Positions 9,916-22,928 of a DNA stretch of 64,000 nucleotides are shown here, one piece after another (the first letter of the stretch is position 1; each line of letters starts with the position of its first letter). The stretch covers positions 53,457,142-53,521,141 of the forward strand of contig CM056733.1 of the NCBI GenBank assembly GCA_029844215.1, written 5' to 3'. The notes beneath the pieces were generated by a model. That model did not search any database and had not been told where the DNA came from. It saw only the letters and a list, made by a program, of their open reading frames with translations. The position numbers and the translations under genes are program-made. This DNA comes from Przewalskia tangutica (taxonomy: Eukaryota > Streptophyta > Magnoliopsida > Solanales > Solanaceae).

Positions 9916-10800
9916 TGTCACGACCCGACCTCGGGCCCGCGATGGGTGCCCTACCTGGGCACCCCTCACAGGTATACATCAGAGAATAGCAACGGGACAT
10001 ACTTAAAACTCATAAAATACTAGTCATGAAATATCAACATGTTAGCCGATACGGCCACCTTCCAAAAAAAATACATAAGCCCAAAAGCAGTTACATTTTT
10101 TTTACAACCCAATCCACAAGATATGACTACAGACCTCTAAGAATTTTTACATTACAACTGTGACGGGACAGGGCCCCGCCATACCCCTGAATGTACATAA
10201 ATATACAACCTCAGGGAACTGTATCAAAAGACAAAGCCTCCGGAGAAATGGAGCTTTCCAAGAACTGAACAGTGAGGATCAGCAAGCTATGTACCTCAAC
10301 CTGCGGCATGAACGCAGCCCCCCGAAGGAGGTCAGTACAAAATATGTACCAAGTATGTAAAACTGAAAGTACTGTAATTTAAATCATAAAGTCTAGATAT
10401 AAAAGTCGAGACAAGTATGATAATCAATTTAACGATACAACCGTCTTTAAACGAAAGTAATGAAAGTCAGTTTTTACCTTTTTAAAGACTATTTCAATAC
10501 ATGAACAATAGTCACACCAACGCTAGGGACACAAGCCCTCAAAATCATCACACAATCCAGTAAGGGTATCAAGCCCGCAAACATCAAGCGTGCCCGTGGA
10601 ATCCTTTATCACTGCCGACAGGCGCAAGTGTAAAATATATGTATGTAACACGCCCGTGGAATCCTACATCACTGCCGGCGTGCACATATGCAATATATAT
10701 ATCTCATGCTCGTGGAATCCCTCATCTCGGGTACATGACTTCATGGAGAGATAATCCATGGGGTAATAATAGTATATAACATGCCCGTGGAATCCTTCAT
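9916..10800 (-). mobile_element. Element C, 5' LTR, left part
   Basis: The segment runs from TGTCACGACCCGACC to the insertion point of B. It includes the conserved end (palindrome-like CTGCGGCATGAACGCAG near 10302) and, at about 10585-10745, three CCCGTGGAATCC units of the C/H minisatellite type. The LTR resumes at 24717 and would be about 3.24 kb when B is removed. Confidence 0.9.
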
Positions 10801-11576
10801 TATCACGACCCGACCCCGGGCCCGCGACTGGTGCCCTACCTGGGCACCCTTACAGGTATACATCAGAGAAAATCAACGGAACATACATACAACTCTTAAT
10901 AAATAAAATAAAAAGTCAATAAGGAATAACCAACAGGTTAGCCGATAAGGCTACCTCTCTGGATATATAAATACATAACCGAAAGCAGTTGCCTCCTTTC
11001 CTTTACAAACTAACCCACACGATATGACTACAGACCTCTAAGAGTTTTAACATAACAACTGTGACGGGACAGGGCCCCGCCATACCCCTGAATATACGTA
11101 AATCTACAACCTCAGGGAAACCGTACCAAAAGATAAGCCTCCGGAGTAAATGGAGCCTTTTCCCAAAAACTGAACAGAGATCCTAAGATCAAGGATCACC
11201 AACCTGTGTACCTAATACCTACGGGCATGAACGCAGCCCAGAAGGTCAGACAACAAAATTTAATATGGAACTAAATAAGGTACAGTAAACAAATCATAAT
11301 TGTACAAAAGAATGACAGGGGCAAGTATAAAAAAAGTAAATACCAGATCCTACCATGTCATTACAACTCATGAACTTAATCGCACTTTATTATCTTTTCC
11401 CATTTTTCAATAAGAGTTATAGTCAAATTCTTACGTACATACTTAGGAAAAATTATCAAGTTCATAACCATATAATTTACGTATCTTGCATAACATAATC
11501 CGGCCCTTTATGGAGGGACGCCTCATTTTGGAGTTCACTTTGATTATCCATACGTAATAACGTAACCCGACCCATT

Positions 11577-12055
11577 TGCGGGACATGACGAATTCATAAA
11601 AAGTCTTCCCACGAAGGTATACTGCCCGACCCATTCTGGGATGCGATAAAGTCATATAAGTCTGCCCATAAAGGTATACTGCCCGGCCCATTCCTGGAAC
11701 GCGATAAAGTCATATAAGTCTGCCCATAAAGGTATACTGCCCTGCCCATTCCTGGGACGCGATAAAGTCATATAAGTCTGCCCATAAAGGTATACTGCCC
11801 GGCCCATTCCTGTGACGCGATACAGTCATATAAGTCTGCCCAAAAAGGTATCTTGCCGGCCCATTCTCGACGCGATAAAGTCATATAAGTCTGCCCATAA
11901 AGGTATACTGCCCGGCCCATTCTTGGGACGCGATAAAGTCATATAAGTCTGCCCATAAAGGTATACTGCCCGACCCATTCTTGGGACGCGATAAAGTCAT
12001 ATAAGTATGCCCATAAAGGTATACTGCCCGGCCCATTCCTGGGACGCGATAAAGT
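11577..12055. repeat. 58-bp LTR minisatellite (B type)
   Basis: About eight units contain GCCCATTCCTGGGACGCGAT, AAAGTCATATAAGTCTGCCC and ATAAAGGTATACTG. The H LTRs have only one diverged unit at this position (40860-40895), so the unit was amplified in B. Confidence 0.93.
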
Positions 12056-12505
12056 CTTCTTTACATAACATTTTAAATCATCTTTTCACTTCTTCTTAAG
12101 TCGTTATAACAACTTCCCATAAAACTATTATAACAACCTTTCACTTTAGAGAACTTAAGGCACTTTTATTTCTTATTACATTAGGGAAAATTAAACCCAA
12201 AAGTACTACGTACATACATACTTAAAAAGAATCATAAAACTCCTTCTCTTTTAAATCAATAAACTTCTTATTTTGATAACTCAAGTTACATTCTCTTTTG
12301 AAATCAAGCCGCTTAACTTTTGAAATAATTCATGGCAACCAAACTTTTTAAATCAAGTCATTCCTTTCTTTAAGAATCAAGTCCCATAACTTGAAAAATA
12401 AAGTCTCATAACCTTTTTAGAAATCAAGGTTCATAGTCTTAAAACTTCATAACATAAACACTTTTAATTTAAGTAACATATACTTTTATGAGTTATAAAT
12501 AGGTT

Positions 12506-12510
12506 ATACT
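12506..12510. repeat. Target site duplication of A, left copy
   Basis: ATACT directly precedes the LTR start at 12511 and is repeated at 22924-22928. Joining the flanks restores the TTATAC(T) sequence found uninterrupted in I (near 43625). Confidence 0.93.
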
Positions 12511-13144
12511 TGTCACGACCTGACCCCGGGCCCGCGACTGGTGCCCTACCTGGGCACCCCTTACAGGTATACATCAGAGAATAGTAGCGGAACATACATA
12601 CAACTCAAAAGAAATAAATAACAGGTTAGCCGATAAGGCCACCTTCCAAAAGTATACACATAACCCAAAAATAAGTTACCTCCTCTTTCTTTACAACCCA
12701 ATCCACAAGATATGACTACAGACCTCTAAGAATTTTTACATAACAACTGTGATGGGACAGGGCCCCGCCGTACCCCTGAATGTACAACAATCGACAATAC
12801 TAGGGATCTGAACCAAAGATAAGCCTCCGGAGTAATGGATCTTCTCAACAGATGAACAGTGATCCTAAGAGTGAGGATCAGCAACCTATATAACTCTACC
12901 TGCGGCATGAACGCAGCCCCCCGAAGGAGGTCAGTACAACAGGTACCAAGTATGTGAAACTGAAAGTAATGTAATGAAATCATAATATTCTAAAATAAAG
13001 TTGGGGACATGTATGATAACCACATTAACAGTACACTGTGTCTTACTAACAATGAGAGTAAACAAGAGTATACTTTACTGCATAAAAATAGGAGGCTCAT
13101 GATCAAGTTAGGGTCACCCGCCCGTAGTATCATTAAGCAATCCT

Positions 13145-13275
13145 ACTCCTGGGACTATTTCACCCGCATAGGTCCTGTGGACCCGCAATGAGGTCATTCG
13201 CCTCGCACGAGACTATTTCACCCGCACAGGACTATTTCACCCGCTTAGGCCCGGTGGGCCCGCAATGAGTACAAA
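13145..13275. repeat. LTR minisatellite of A/G type
   Basis: Degenerate units combine GACTATTTCACCCGCATAGG with CCTGTGGACCCGCAATGAG. Similar blocks are at 20270-20395 (A 5' LTR) and 35945-36060 (G). They occupy the LTR slot where other subfamilies have unrelated repeats. Confidence 0.75.
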
Positions 13276-15303
13276 CGCCGCACTCACATCATGGGTAGCA
13301 AATCCATGGAATAAGTAGTAACCCCGGGGTTTACCCCGCAAGAATAACATAACACTAGCACAACTGGTTATCGTACATAACATAAGCACCACCGGCTTAT
13401 CATACATAACATAAGCACCACCGGCTTATCATAATTATCATAAGCAAGTTAAGAATTCCCCTAACTTCTTATTAGCCTTAATTATCATGCACTCTCATTT
13501 TATTTAACTTAAGTCACTAACATGTCATTAAAAATCCGGAAATTTAACCCAAAGTACTATGTACTTCCGTTCCTTTAAAAAAGAACCCTTTTTATATAAA
13601 AACACCAAGATACTATCACCCGTAGTATCAAGGCATGTCTATTTTTCAAATCAAGTTACTAAACCTTTAGAAATTCATTTCAAGGCTTTAAAACCAAGTA
13701 ACTTCTACTTTCACAACCTACGCAACTCGTGCCTATAAATCAAGTAGACACTCTCTTAACCTTTCATAAAGCCGTTATAACTAACTTCCCATAAAGCCGT
13801 TATAAGTCTTTATGTTTTAGAAAAAATCATTCTTTTTATAACCAAGAGACTTATACTTTTAAAAACAAAGTATCATATACTTTCAAATCAAGTTACATAA
13901 CTTTCAAAATACTTCAAGTCTCTTAACTTTAGAAATCAAGTTATATAACCTTAGAATATTAAGTTTCTTAACTTTAGAATATCAAGTTTCTTAACCTTAG
14001 AATATCAAGAAATCAATACTTTCCAAATCAAGTATTCTATACATTTTCAAGTCAAGAAATCTTTGTTTACCTTATTAGAATAAACCATTCTTTTAACTTC
14101 CCATAAAGTTATTATAACCAACTTTATGCTTTAGAAACTAAGGCATTTCTACCTTTAAAACAAGTGAGTTAAATCCCTAACTCAACTAACTTAGACATTC
14201 TTAAAACAAATCAAGGACATCAAATGAAACTAAATTCATTTAAATCTCGTACGTCTACCGTACTATACATTTATAGCTACTCATGCTCAAGAGATAAGAA
14301 AAGTTCCACATACCTCTTCGACTTAAACCACTTGCCAAGTTGAATACGCCGCGCGTAGAATGTCAACCTATAATGACCACAATACGTCTATCAACTTCTA
14401 GCTTTCAACGTAGAATATTTCTAAGTATAAGGACTCTTATTCTACGGAAAATCGGGCAGCACTTCCTTTGTTTCTACGTACTTTTCCACCTTTTTCAAGG
14501 CCCGAAAATCAATAACCAAATGCCACATTTAAGGCTCAACAATTCAGAAATTCAAAGGGTATTACACGTCGAACAGAACGTGTAAAATTCTGCCCCACAA
14601 TTAATATAAAACTGTCCAACAACTTAAGCCATTCTCGGCTACCATCAATATCAACAACAATGTCAATTTCCGTTCAATTCCTTTTTAATCCAAGTTGTTA
14701 TTCTAACATGTTATATACATAATAACAATTATTACAACTGTAAATCCTTTCTTCCTTAACATGCGACGATTGTAACTATCGACCAAATTGATTACAACAT
14801 TAATGGCTAACTTGCCCATTTTCGGTTTTTAACATGTCGACATGATCCAAATCTTTTCAAACTTCAATCTATATACCACATGCTCACTTATCAACTACTA
14901 TAACATGTATTTTTTAATCACATTAAGAAGATGAAGATTTTACCTCAATAAGCCCTAAAAATATCCAAGCGTCAAAGTCGATCCTTAGCAATTTTTAGCT
15001 CCTCTTCTTACATTCTAATCCACTCCAAGCACTCCTTAGAAGCTCATGAAGAACTCCTCTTCAAGTTCCAACTTCAAAGTTGAAGAACACCTTAGGTTTT
15101 CATCTTGAGTTTTTTCGGGATCTTTCTATTGAGATAACCTTAGAATACCTTTAAGGACCTTGGGTTTGAATATTGTGATTTATGAAGCAATATTGTAAAA
15201 TTTTCCTCTTCTCTTCTTGTCATTGTCGAGAGCTCCTAATGAGCTAGAACAAGTTTTGCCAATTTTTTTCTAAGTATGGAATGGTCTTACACTAGTAGTA
15301 TGA

Positions 15304-15474
15304 ATATATAAGACAACCAAGGGCCAAGATTAAACCAAATGGAAGGTTAGGATGTGGTCAATAATGTCAAGCTCCACTTTTTCCTTTGACTTGGTCCATT
15401 TTATCAAGCCAACTTTGGCTAGTCTTGATGATCAATTTCGTCCAAGGATGACCATGTGGAGGGTGACACGTGTC
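15304..15474 (-). promoter_or_regulatory. U3 promoter core of the A 3' LTR (TATA-like box and G-box)
   Basis: The minus strand has CTTATATATTC at 15311-15301. About 155 bp upstream is the palindrome GACACGTGTC (15465-15474), whose CACGTG core is a plant G-box. Both are conserved in position in nearly all family 1 LTRs here. Start of transcription is inferred, not shown. Confidence 0.55.
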
Positions 15475-15805
15475 GCCCTCCCATTGGTTCATAATATTCT
15501 GTTTCCCGAAATTTCCATAATTCGTCAAAATATCGAAAACCTCGTGGGCCCCACAAAAACGTAAAATTTCTCGGGTGGGCCCCACGTATCCAACTCTGTA
15601 AAATAAAATTTCATAATTCCGATAAACTCTTAAAAGCCTTAAATAACAAATTCGGGAACCCAATTCTCATTAACGAATAATTTTCCTTCCCGGGGTTCGG
15701 AAGATTTTCCTTAAAATTTACAACTCTTTCATTCATTCAAATTTTTAAGTCTTGTGTTCCCCCGTCTATTCTCATATACATGTCCTGGAATTTCGGGGTG
15801 TAACA

Positions 15806-15841
15806 TTCTCCCCTCCTTAGAAACATTCGTCCCTGAATGTT
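15806..15841 (-). other. Polypurine tract and hairpin of element A
   Basis: The minus strand reads CTAAGGAGGGGAGAA before the LTR, slightly diverged from the consensus. The hairpin arms AACATTCG (15822-15829) and TGAATGTT (15834-15841) keep a G-T pair at the one changed position. Confidence 0.85.
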
Positions 15842-15959
15842 CCTTCGAGGTTCCATCTAAACGGATATTGGCATAGTCCATTGACTACACCCAACATAAT
15901 CACACTTGCCACACATGTCCACATAACAATACTTATGCTAAAACATCAACCTGAACTTC

Positions 15960-17000
15960 AAGTGTCGATGTCGGTTATCTGCATAAAGCTTTTATCGACT
16001 CTGAGCTTGCTAATAATCTTTCCTAGATAAGCTTCGCCTTATCCACAGCCCGCTGAATCAAGTCTGGGACAATTAACTGAACCTCGCCTACGTAGAACCA
16101 ACCCATCGGCGATCTACACTTCCTTTCTTACAAAGCCACATACAGGGCCATCTGAATACTGGAAGGGTATCTGTTATCGTACGTAACTCAACAAGAGGCA
16201 ATAATCCTTCCAGCTATCTCTGAAGTCAAGAACACAGGCCCACAACCTATCCTCAAGCCTGGATAGTACGCTTTGCCTGTCCGTCGGTCTGAGGGTGAAA
16301 TGCAACACTTAGACTCACATGTGTCCCTAATCCCTTCTGGAAAACCTCCAGAAGTTATCCGTAAATTGAGCTCATCCGTCTGACATCATAAATGTAGGAG
16401 CCCCGTGCAGTCTCATAATTTCCCTGCTATATAATCTAGCAATATCCTCATCCGAGTAAGTGGTCCTGACCGGAAGAACATGGGCTGATTTCGTCCGTCT
16501 GTTTACTATGACCCTCAGGGAGTCGCACTTCCTCTGAGTACTATGCAACCCTATAGCAAAATCCATATTAATCACCTCTCATTTCTAAGTCGGGTTCTCA
16601 ATCGCCTGTAATAGCCCACTGGGCTTCTGGTGCTCAACCTTAACCTGCTACTAATTCGGACACTAAGCAACAAACTCTGCTACGTTCCTCTTCAGGCCAT
16701 CTTACCAATACATACATCTGGGGTCATGGTACATCTTAGTCGACCCCGAACAACTAAAGCAATAAGCACTGTGTGCCTTCCCTAAAACCTGCTGACAAGT
16801 CCTGCAACATCGGGCACACACAATCTGTCCTCATATCACATCACCCTATCCGGTGCTACCCAAACAGGTCCTTCTCCTCTTATAGAATCGTATCTCAAAT
16901 TCTCCCTAGAACTGGATCCTTATATTGTCGCCTCTTCACCTCCTCAACGAGGGAAGACTCGGCAACCTCTCGAATCTGAGCTCCATTATCATGCTCCCGT
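15960..17000 (-). pseudogene. pol integrase remnant (element A)
   Basis: The minus strand holds a decayed integrase: zinc-binding N-terminal region (about 17000-16600, stops in the CPN segment), then a 67-residue open frame at 16575-16372 with MDFAIGLHSTQRKCDSLRVI and TKSAHVLPVRTTYSDEDIAR, which contains the first catalytic Asp of the DDE core. Past 16370 the core and C-terminal part continue with stops to about 15960. The enzyme would insert the cDNA into the genome. No chromodomain is readable. The 4.5-kb pol of a full element is reduced to this last third. Confidence 0.82.
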
Positions 17001-17205
17001 AGCTGCCGAGAAATATAGGTTGTTACCTTATCGAGTTGCATCCGCACATAATCCAGCGAAACACTCAAAGTGTTACCATAATAACCTAACCCTCTAGTCC
17101 CTCAGGCCTCAGGAGGGGTTAGAACTGTAGTCGTAGTCAGCTTATCTTCCAATAACTGGAAGCCTGTCTCATACTTCCGAAATAGTCGGGGACATAATCT
17201 CAATT

Positions 17206-18350
17206 ATGATTCCTGTTTCCATTTCTCTGTTGCAACCAAACCTGGTCACTATACTTAGATTCGATTCCTTTGCTTGTCTCATGGCTAAGACTTCGTGCCA
17301 ATCACAATTTAGGGGGAGATTTTCTTGATCTCGTCAGAGCTTATAGTCAAGTGTTCAACCTCAATTCATGGTATTACATAATCCATAGGCTTGCCAAGAT
17401 TTCTTATCGTTCGAGTGTCTACTCGTCTTACCATTATTTTTCATTACAAGTTGCCCTGGGGACTCTTACCTCCCCGAATAAATACGGTCTGGCCCGTCAT
17501 TACAGGCTTACCACCTTTCGTCGAGGTGTTCCTAACTGCCCATCATTTCTAATGGTCTTTACACTAGTCTGGGTAATTATGCCTTGGGAAACCTTCATAA
17601 CTGTAATTGCATTCTCCTTATTATTCTGGTCATAACCCTTCATCATACTAATTACTAACCTAAAATATTTCTACCTTGCTCCTGGGTCATACATTTCCAT
17701 TTATGCTTATTACCAACATTTATATCCTTAAGACACATCATCGACCATTTCCTAATGTCGCCCTCAATTACCCCAACACAATACTTTTCCCATGGCTACC
17801 TAAAACTGTGACCTATGGCATGTCGACACTGAAAATTTTACCAGTCTCACATCCATCGTCTAATAACCTGGGTACACATAACCCCATAGTACGTAAAACT
17901 ATCTTTTTTCGTGGGGGGAGAGAGCTTATCTCCCTTTCATAATCATGATCATCAAGCATCACCTTATAATCGTACAGATTTTTAAAACCTACCAACGATG
18001 TCTTATGTTTTTCGCAGGCAGCACTCGTACTTATCTTATTTTTGCTTTGCGCATTCTCTAGAGATTATTCAAAAAGTCGTGGCCCTGACCGCCACACTAA
18101 ACCAATTCCAAGTACCTCCAAGGGCACTTAACATAAAATCCTTCAATAATCGTATGTTCTTATCTCCGTCTCTTAACGTTCAAATTCAAATCAATCATTT
18201 CAATAAAACAAGTCACATAGACTCCACAACTTATCATGTCGAAGAAGGAAAGAATAACTTACATATTACTAACACTTCCATTTCTTCCCCATCGATAACC
18301 GGCTCACCGGGAAACTGGAATCGAACCAACCTCTCTCTACAGTCAACCTT
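17206..18350 (-). mobile_element. Module Y in element A
   Basis: The segment occupies the RT/RNase H position and is similar to 7046-8060 of C, including the TTAGGGGGAGATTTTCTTGA block near 17309 and the block around 18290. Open frames at 17270-17635 and 17998-18384 on the plus strand lack any motif I know. The module separates the integrase remnant from a protease scrap. Sharing with C suggests that both descend from one deletion/substitution derivative. Confidence 0.65.
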
Positions 18351-18530
18351 GGCATACACGAAGCCAACTAGTCCATACCCCTAATGACCTCAAAGTCTGT
18401 TATATCCAGCTCTACCAGGTCTGCTAGGGTCTGACGACTGTATCATCACCGGGCAAATCTTATCTACCCGCTCAGCTACCACCCAATCACTCACTGGTGT
18501 AGCTACCTCGAAAGGTCCTTATGGATTCAG
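18351..18530 (-). pseudogene. Protease scrap (element A)
   Basis: About 180 bp match 8055-8240 of C, the end of the retropepsin domain (ACCTCAAAGTCTGTTATATC, TCTGCTAGGGTCTGACGACT). Frameshifts and loss of the N-terminal half with the active site leave no function. The same scrap lies in H at 53690-53870 and 59355-59525. Confidence 0.78.
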
Positions 18531-19628
18531 GCTCTAATCATCTACACTTGGTTGCTCTCTTTCTTACTGGTCGTACTCTTTTCGTACTTCCAAACTTATT
18601 CTAGCGTACGTACATAACCTCCATACTAATTCTGGCCCCCAATCTTTGGAGTTACTAAATCGAACAATATAAGGCCATTTCCGGCTCTCACGACCTGGTT
18701 ACGGTGGAACGCGTCCACGAACCCATAAAACAATCAACTAGACTTGGGCCTTGCACCCTCGTGACCCTGTCACGTAGCGGGACTACTACCAATTGAACCC
18801 ACTCCATTTCAGGATATGGGGCGACCCGTAATAGGTCCTCAACCCGACCCATCGTCGTACTTAAATCTTACCCTTAGTCTGAATTAAATCTTATTGCCCG
18901 AGAGGGCCTTATATACCTAAGGTCTCGGTGGTTATCAATATTCTTAGGCTCGCAATTCCCATGCTCCAAGCCTACCTTATCAGTCCCCCCCGTAAACGGG
19001 TACAATAACTTCTCATAATACCATAATCATGTTGTCTTGATCACAACAACCATTACTGACTCCATACAGATCTCATCCGTACAATCCTCTTAAGCATACC
19101 ACGTAGCTTAATTTACTAACATAGTCTTTCATTCAGTCCCTAAATCATGACTTCTTAAGGGTTCATTACCCTTTCAGATGGCTCATCATCTCCTAATTAT
19201 TTCAAATTAGTTCATACAACCTTGATGGGAATTCATTAAGATGTTTCATACCTTCCCGGTATCTAGTTAGTCCTTACCAACTCTTGGTAATCTAAAATCA
19301 TTCTAGGCAACACGCTCCTGACCCTCATACATAAATCCGTATAGCCGTATGTCATTATACCAACTACAAAACAATTATTACCAACCTGAATATGCAATCC
19401 ACATAATCCTTCCTGAGCCACTGCTGCCTTTCTCGTAGCTGCAATCAACATAACTCGTTAGGGAGAGACGACCCTAACAACACAGCTCTATCGCATGACC
19501 TCAGAGTGAGAAGAATGGAAACCAATCCTAAATGTCCTGCAGCCTCCTGGTTATAGATGTGGTGCACAACACACTGATAACCAAGACTCTACTAGACACG
19601 GTCTGTAGACACTTTCCGAGGACTAACT
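18531..19628 (-). mobile_element. Module X and 5' leader (element A)
   Basis: This roughly 0.9-kb non-gag sequence plus leader lies directly after the PBS. It is shared with H (53870-54968 and 59525-60598) and I (about 45880-46938) but not with C. On the minus strand an ATG at 19451, in the same AGTTATG setting as the gag start of C (9708), opens a 62-codon frame (MLIAATRKAAVAQEGLCGLH...) that is also open in H at 54791-54603. Beyond it there are stops. It may be a truncated, replaced gag start. No known domain is visible. Confidence 0.65.
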
Positions 19629-19640
19629 GCTCTGATACCA
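19629..19640 (-). other. Primer-binding site of element A (tRNA-iMet)
   Basis: GCTCTGATACCA is perfect, four bases from the LTR edge at 19645. Confidence 0.95.
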
Positions 19641-19644
19641 CTTT

Positions 19645-22600
19645 TGTCACGACCCGACCCGGGCATCGTGCCTACTACGGGCACCCCTTACAGGTATACA
19701 TAAGAGAATAGTAGAGGAACATACATACAACTCAAAAAGAAATAAATAACAGGTTAGCCGATAAGGCCACCTTCCAAAAGTATACACATAACCCAAAAAG
19801 CAGTTACCTCATTTTTCTTTACAACCCAATCCACAAGATATGACTACAAACCTCTAAGAATTTTTACATAACAACTGTGATGGGACAGGGCCCCGCCGTA
19901 CCCATGAATGTACAACAACCGACAATACCAGGGATCTGAACCAAAGATAAGCTTCCGGAGTAATGGAGCTTCTCAACAGCTGAACAGTGATCCTAAGAGT
20001 GAGGATCAACAACTCAGATAACTCTACTGGCGTGAACGCAAATTCCCAAGGAGGTCAAGACAACATGTACTCAAGTATGTGGCGAAAGTAATGTAATGAA
20101 ATCATAATAGTCTAAAATAAAGCTGGGGACATGTATGATAACCACATTAACAGTACACTGTGCCTTACTAACAATGAGAGTAAACAAGAGTATACTTTAC
20201 TGCATATAAATAGGAGGCTCATGATCAAGTTAGGGCCACCCGCCCGTAGTATCATTAAGCAATCCTACTCCTGAGACTATTTCACCCGCATAGGTCCTGT
20301 GGACCCGCAATGAGGTCATTCGCCTCGCATGGGACTATTTCACCCGCACAGGACTATTTCACCCACTTACGCCCGGTGGGCCCACAATGAGTACAAACGC
20401 CGCACTCGCATTATGGGAAGCAAATCCATGGAATAAGTAGTAACCCGGGGGTTTACCCCGCAAGAATAACATAACACTAGCACAACCAGCTATCGTACAT
20501 AACATAAGCACCACCGGCTTATCATACAAAACATAAGCACCACCGACTTATCATAATTATAATAAGCAAGTTAAGAACTCCCCTAACTTCTTATTAGCCT
20601 TAATTATCATGCACTCTCATTTTATTTAACTTAAGGCACTAACGTGTCATTAAAAATCCGGGAATTTAACCCAAAGTACTATGTACTTCCGTTCCTTTAA
20701 AAAAGAACCCTTTTTATATAAAAACCCCAAGATACTATCACCTGTAGTATCAATGCATGTCTATTTTTCAAATCAAGTTACTAAACCTTTAGAAATTCAT
20801 TTCAAGGCTTTAAAACCAACTAACTTCTACTTTCACAACCTAGGAAACTCGTGCCTATAAATCAAGTAGACACTCTCTTAACCTTTCATAAAGCCGTTAT
20901 AACTAACTTCCCATAAAGCCGTTATAAGTCTTTATGTTTTAGAAAAATTCATTCTTTTTATAACCAAGAGACTTATACTTTTAAACACAAAGTATCATAT
21001 ACTTTCAAATCAAGTTACATAACTTTCAAAATACTTCAAGTCTCTTAACTTTAGAAATCAAGTTACATAACCTTAGAATATCAAGTTTCTTAACTTTAGA
21101 ATATCAAGTTTCCTAACCTTAGAATATCAAGAAATCAATACTTTCCAAATCAAGTATTCTATACATTTTCAAGTCAAGAAATCTTTGTTTACCTTATTAG
21201 AATAAACCATTCTTTTAACTTCCCATAAAGTTATTATAACCAACTTTATGCTTTAGAAACTAAGGCATTTCTATCCTTTAAAACAAGTGAGTTAATTCCC
21301 TAACTCAACCAACTTAGACATTCTTAAAACAAGTCAAGGACATAAAATGAAACTAAATTCATTTATATCTCGTACTTCTACCGTACGATACATTTATAGC
21401 TACTCATGCTCAAGATATAAGAAAAGTTCCACATACCTCTTCGACTTAAACCACTTGCCAAGTTGAATACGCCACGCGTAGAATGTCAACCTATAATGAC
21501 CACAATACACCTATCAACTTCTAGCTTTCAACGTAAAATATTTCTAAGTATAAGGACTCTTATTCTACGGAAAATCGGGCAGCACTTCCTTTGTTTCTAC
21601 GTACTTTTCCACCTTTTCAAGGCCCGAAAATCAATAACCAAATGCCACATTTAAGGCTCAACAATTCAGAAATTCAAAGGGGATTACACGCCTAACAGGA
21701 CGTGTAAAATTCTGCCCCACAATTAATATAAAACTGTCCAACAACTTAAGCCATTCTCGGCTACCATCAATATCAACAACAATGTCAATTTCCGTTCAAT
21801 TCTTTTTTAATCTAAGTTGTTATTCCAACATGTTATATACATAATAACAATTACAACAACTATAAATCCTTTCTTCCTTAACATGCGACGATTGTAACTA
21901 TCGACCAAATTGATTACAACATTAATGGCTAACTTGCCCATTTTCGGTTTTTAACATGTCGACATGATCCAAATCTCTTCAAACTTCAATCTATATACCA
22001 CATGCTCACTTATCAACTACTATAACATGTAATCTTTAATCACATTAAGAAGATGGAGATTTTACCTCAATAAGCCCTAAATATATCCAAGCGTCAAAGT
22101 CGATCCTTAGCAATTTTTAGCTCCTCTTCTTACGTTCCAATCCGCTCCAAGCACTCCTTAGAAGCTCATGAAGAACTCCTCTTCAAGTTCCAACTTCAAA
22201 GTTGAAGAACACCTTAGGTTTTCATCTTGAGTTTTTCCGGGATCTTTCTATTGAGATAACCTTAGAATACCTTTAGGGACCTTGGGTTTGAATATTGGGA
22301 TTTATGAAGCAAGATTGCAAAATTTTCCTCTTCTCTTCTTGTGCCGAGAGCTCCTAATGAGCTAGAACAAGTTTTGCCAATTTTTTTCTAAGTATGGAAT
22401 GGTCTTGCACTAGTAGTATGAATATATAACACAACCAAGGGCCTAGATTAAACCAAATGGAAGGTTAGGATGTGGTCAATAATGCCAAGCTCCACTTTTC
22501 CCTTTGACTTAGTCTATTTTATCAAGCCAACTTTGGCTAGTCTTGATGATCAATTTCGTCCAAGGATGACCATGTGGAGGGTGACACGTGTCGCCCTCCC

Positions 22601-22923
22601 ATTGGTTCATAACATTCTGTTTCCCGAAATTTTCATAATTCGTCAAAATATCAAAAACCTCGTGGGCCCCACAAAAACGTAAAATTTCTCGGGTGGGCCC
22701 CACGTATCCAACTCTGTAAAATAAAATTCCATAATTCCAATAAACTCTTAAAAGCCTTAAATAACAAATTCGGAAACCCAATTCTCATTAACGAACAATT
22801 TTCCTTCCCGGGGTTCGGAAGATTTTCCTTAGAATTTACAACTCTTTCTTTCGTTCAAATTTTTAAGTCTTGTGTTCCCCCGTCTATTCTCATATACATG
22901 TCCTGAAATTTCGGGGTGTAACA
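19645..22923 (-). mobile_element. Element A, 5' LTR
   Basis: The counterpart of 12511-15805. The first 450 bp show several losses at CTG/CAG/CCGGG sites relative to the 3' LTR (for example CCTACTACGGGC for CCTACCTGGGC). The remainder is very similar. It ends GGGGTGTAACA, followed by ATACT. Confidence 0.93.
22422..22592 (-). promoter_or_regulatory. U3 promoter core of the A 5' LTR
   Basis: TATA-like ATATATA at 22422-22428 and the intact palindrome GACACGTGTC at 22583-22592. In the 5' LTR this would drive the genomic transcript of A leftward. Confidence 0.55.
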
Positions 22924-22928
22924 ATACT
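22924..22928. repeat. Target site duplication of A, right copy
   Basis: ATACT, identical to 12506-12510. Confidence 0.93.

Larger units (their letters stand above)
12511..15805 (-). mobile_element. Element A, 3' LTR
   Basis: The LTR runs from TGTCACGACC to GGGGTGTAACA, with TG..CA ends. It holds the CCCGCATAGGTCC-type minisatellite (about 13145-13275), AT-rich middle sequence, a TATA-like box and a G-box. Short open frames (for example 14340-14585 and 15367-15663) recur because the sequence is duplicated. They are not called as genes. Confidence 0.93.
12511..22923 (-). mobile_element. Element A, complete non-autonomous family 1 element
   Basis: A 10.4-kb element has two closely similar LTRs (12511-15805, 3295 bp; 19645-22923, 3279 bp), a 3.84-kb internal region, a perfect PBS, a polypurine tract and an ATACT duplication on both sides. 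On the minus strand the order is PBS, module X starting at the gag ATG position, a protease scrap, module Y, then a decayed integrase. Gag, RT and RNase H are absent. It is inserted in solo LTR B. The LTRs differ at scattered sites, so it is not brand new, but both ends and the duplication are intact. Confidence 0.93.

Noticed and set aside
15367..15663. 98-codon open frame, repeated at 22509-22781
   Set aside because: Repeated only because it lies in the two LTRs of A. It overlaps the promoter region and is frameshifted in other LTRs.
17270..17635. 121-codon plus-strand open frame in module Y of A
   Set aside because: Hydrophobic but motif-free, and not preserved in module Y of C.
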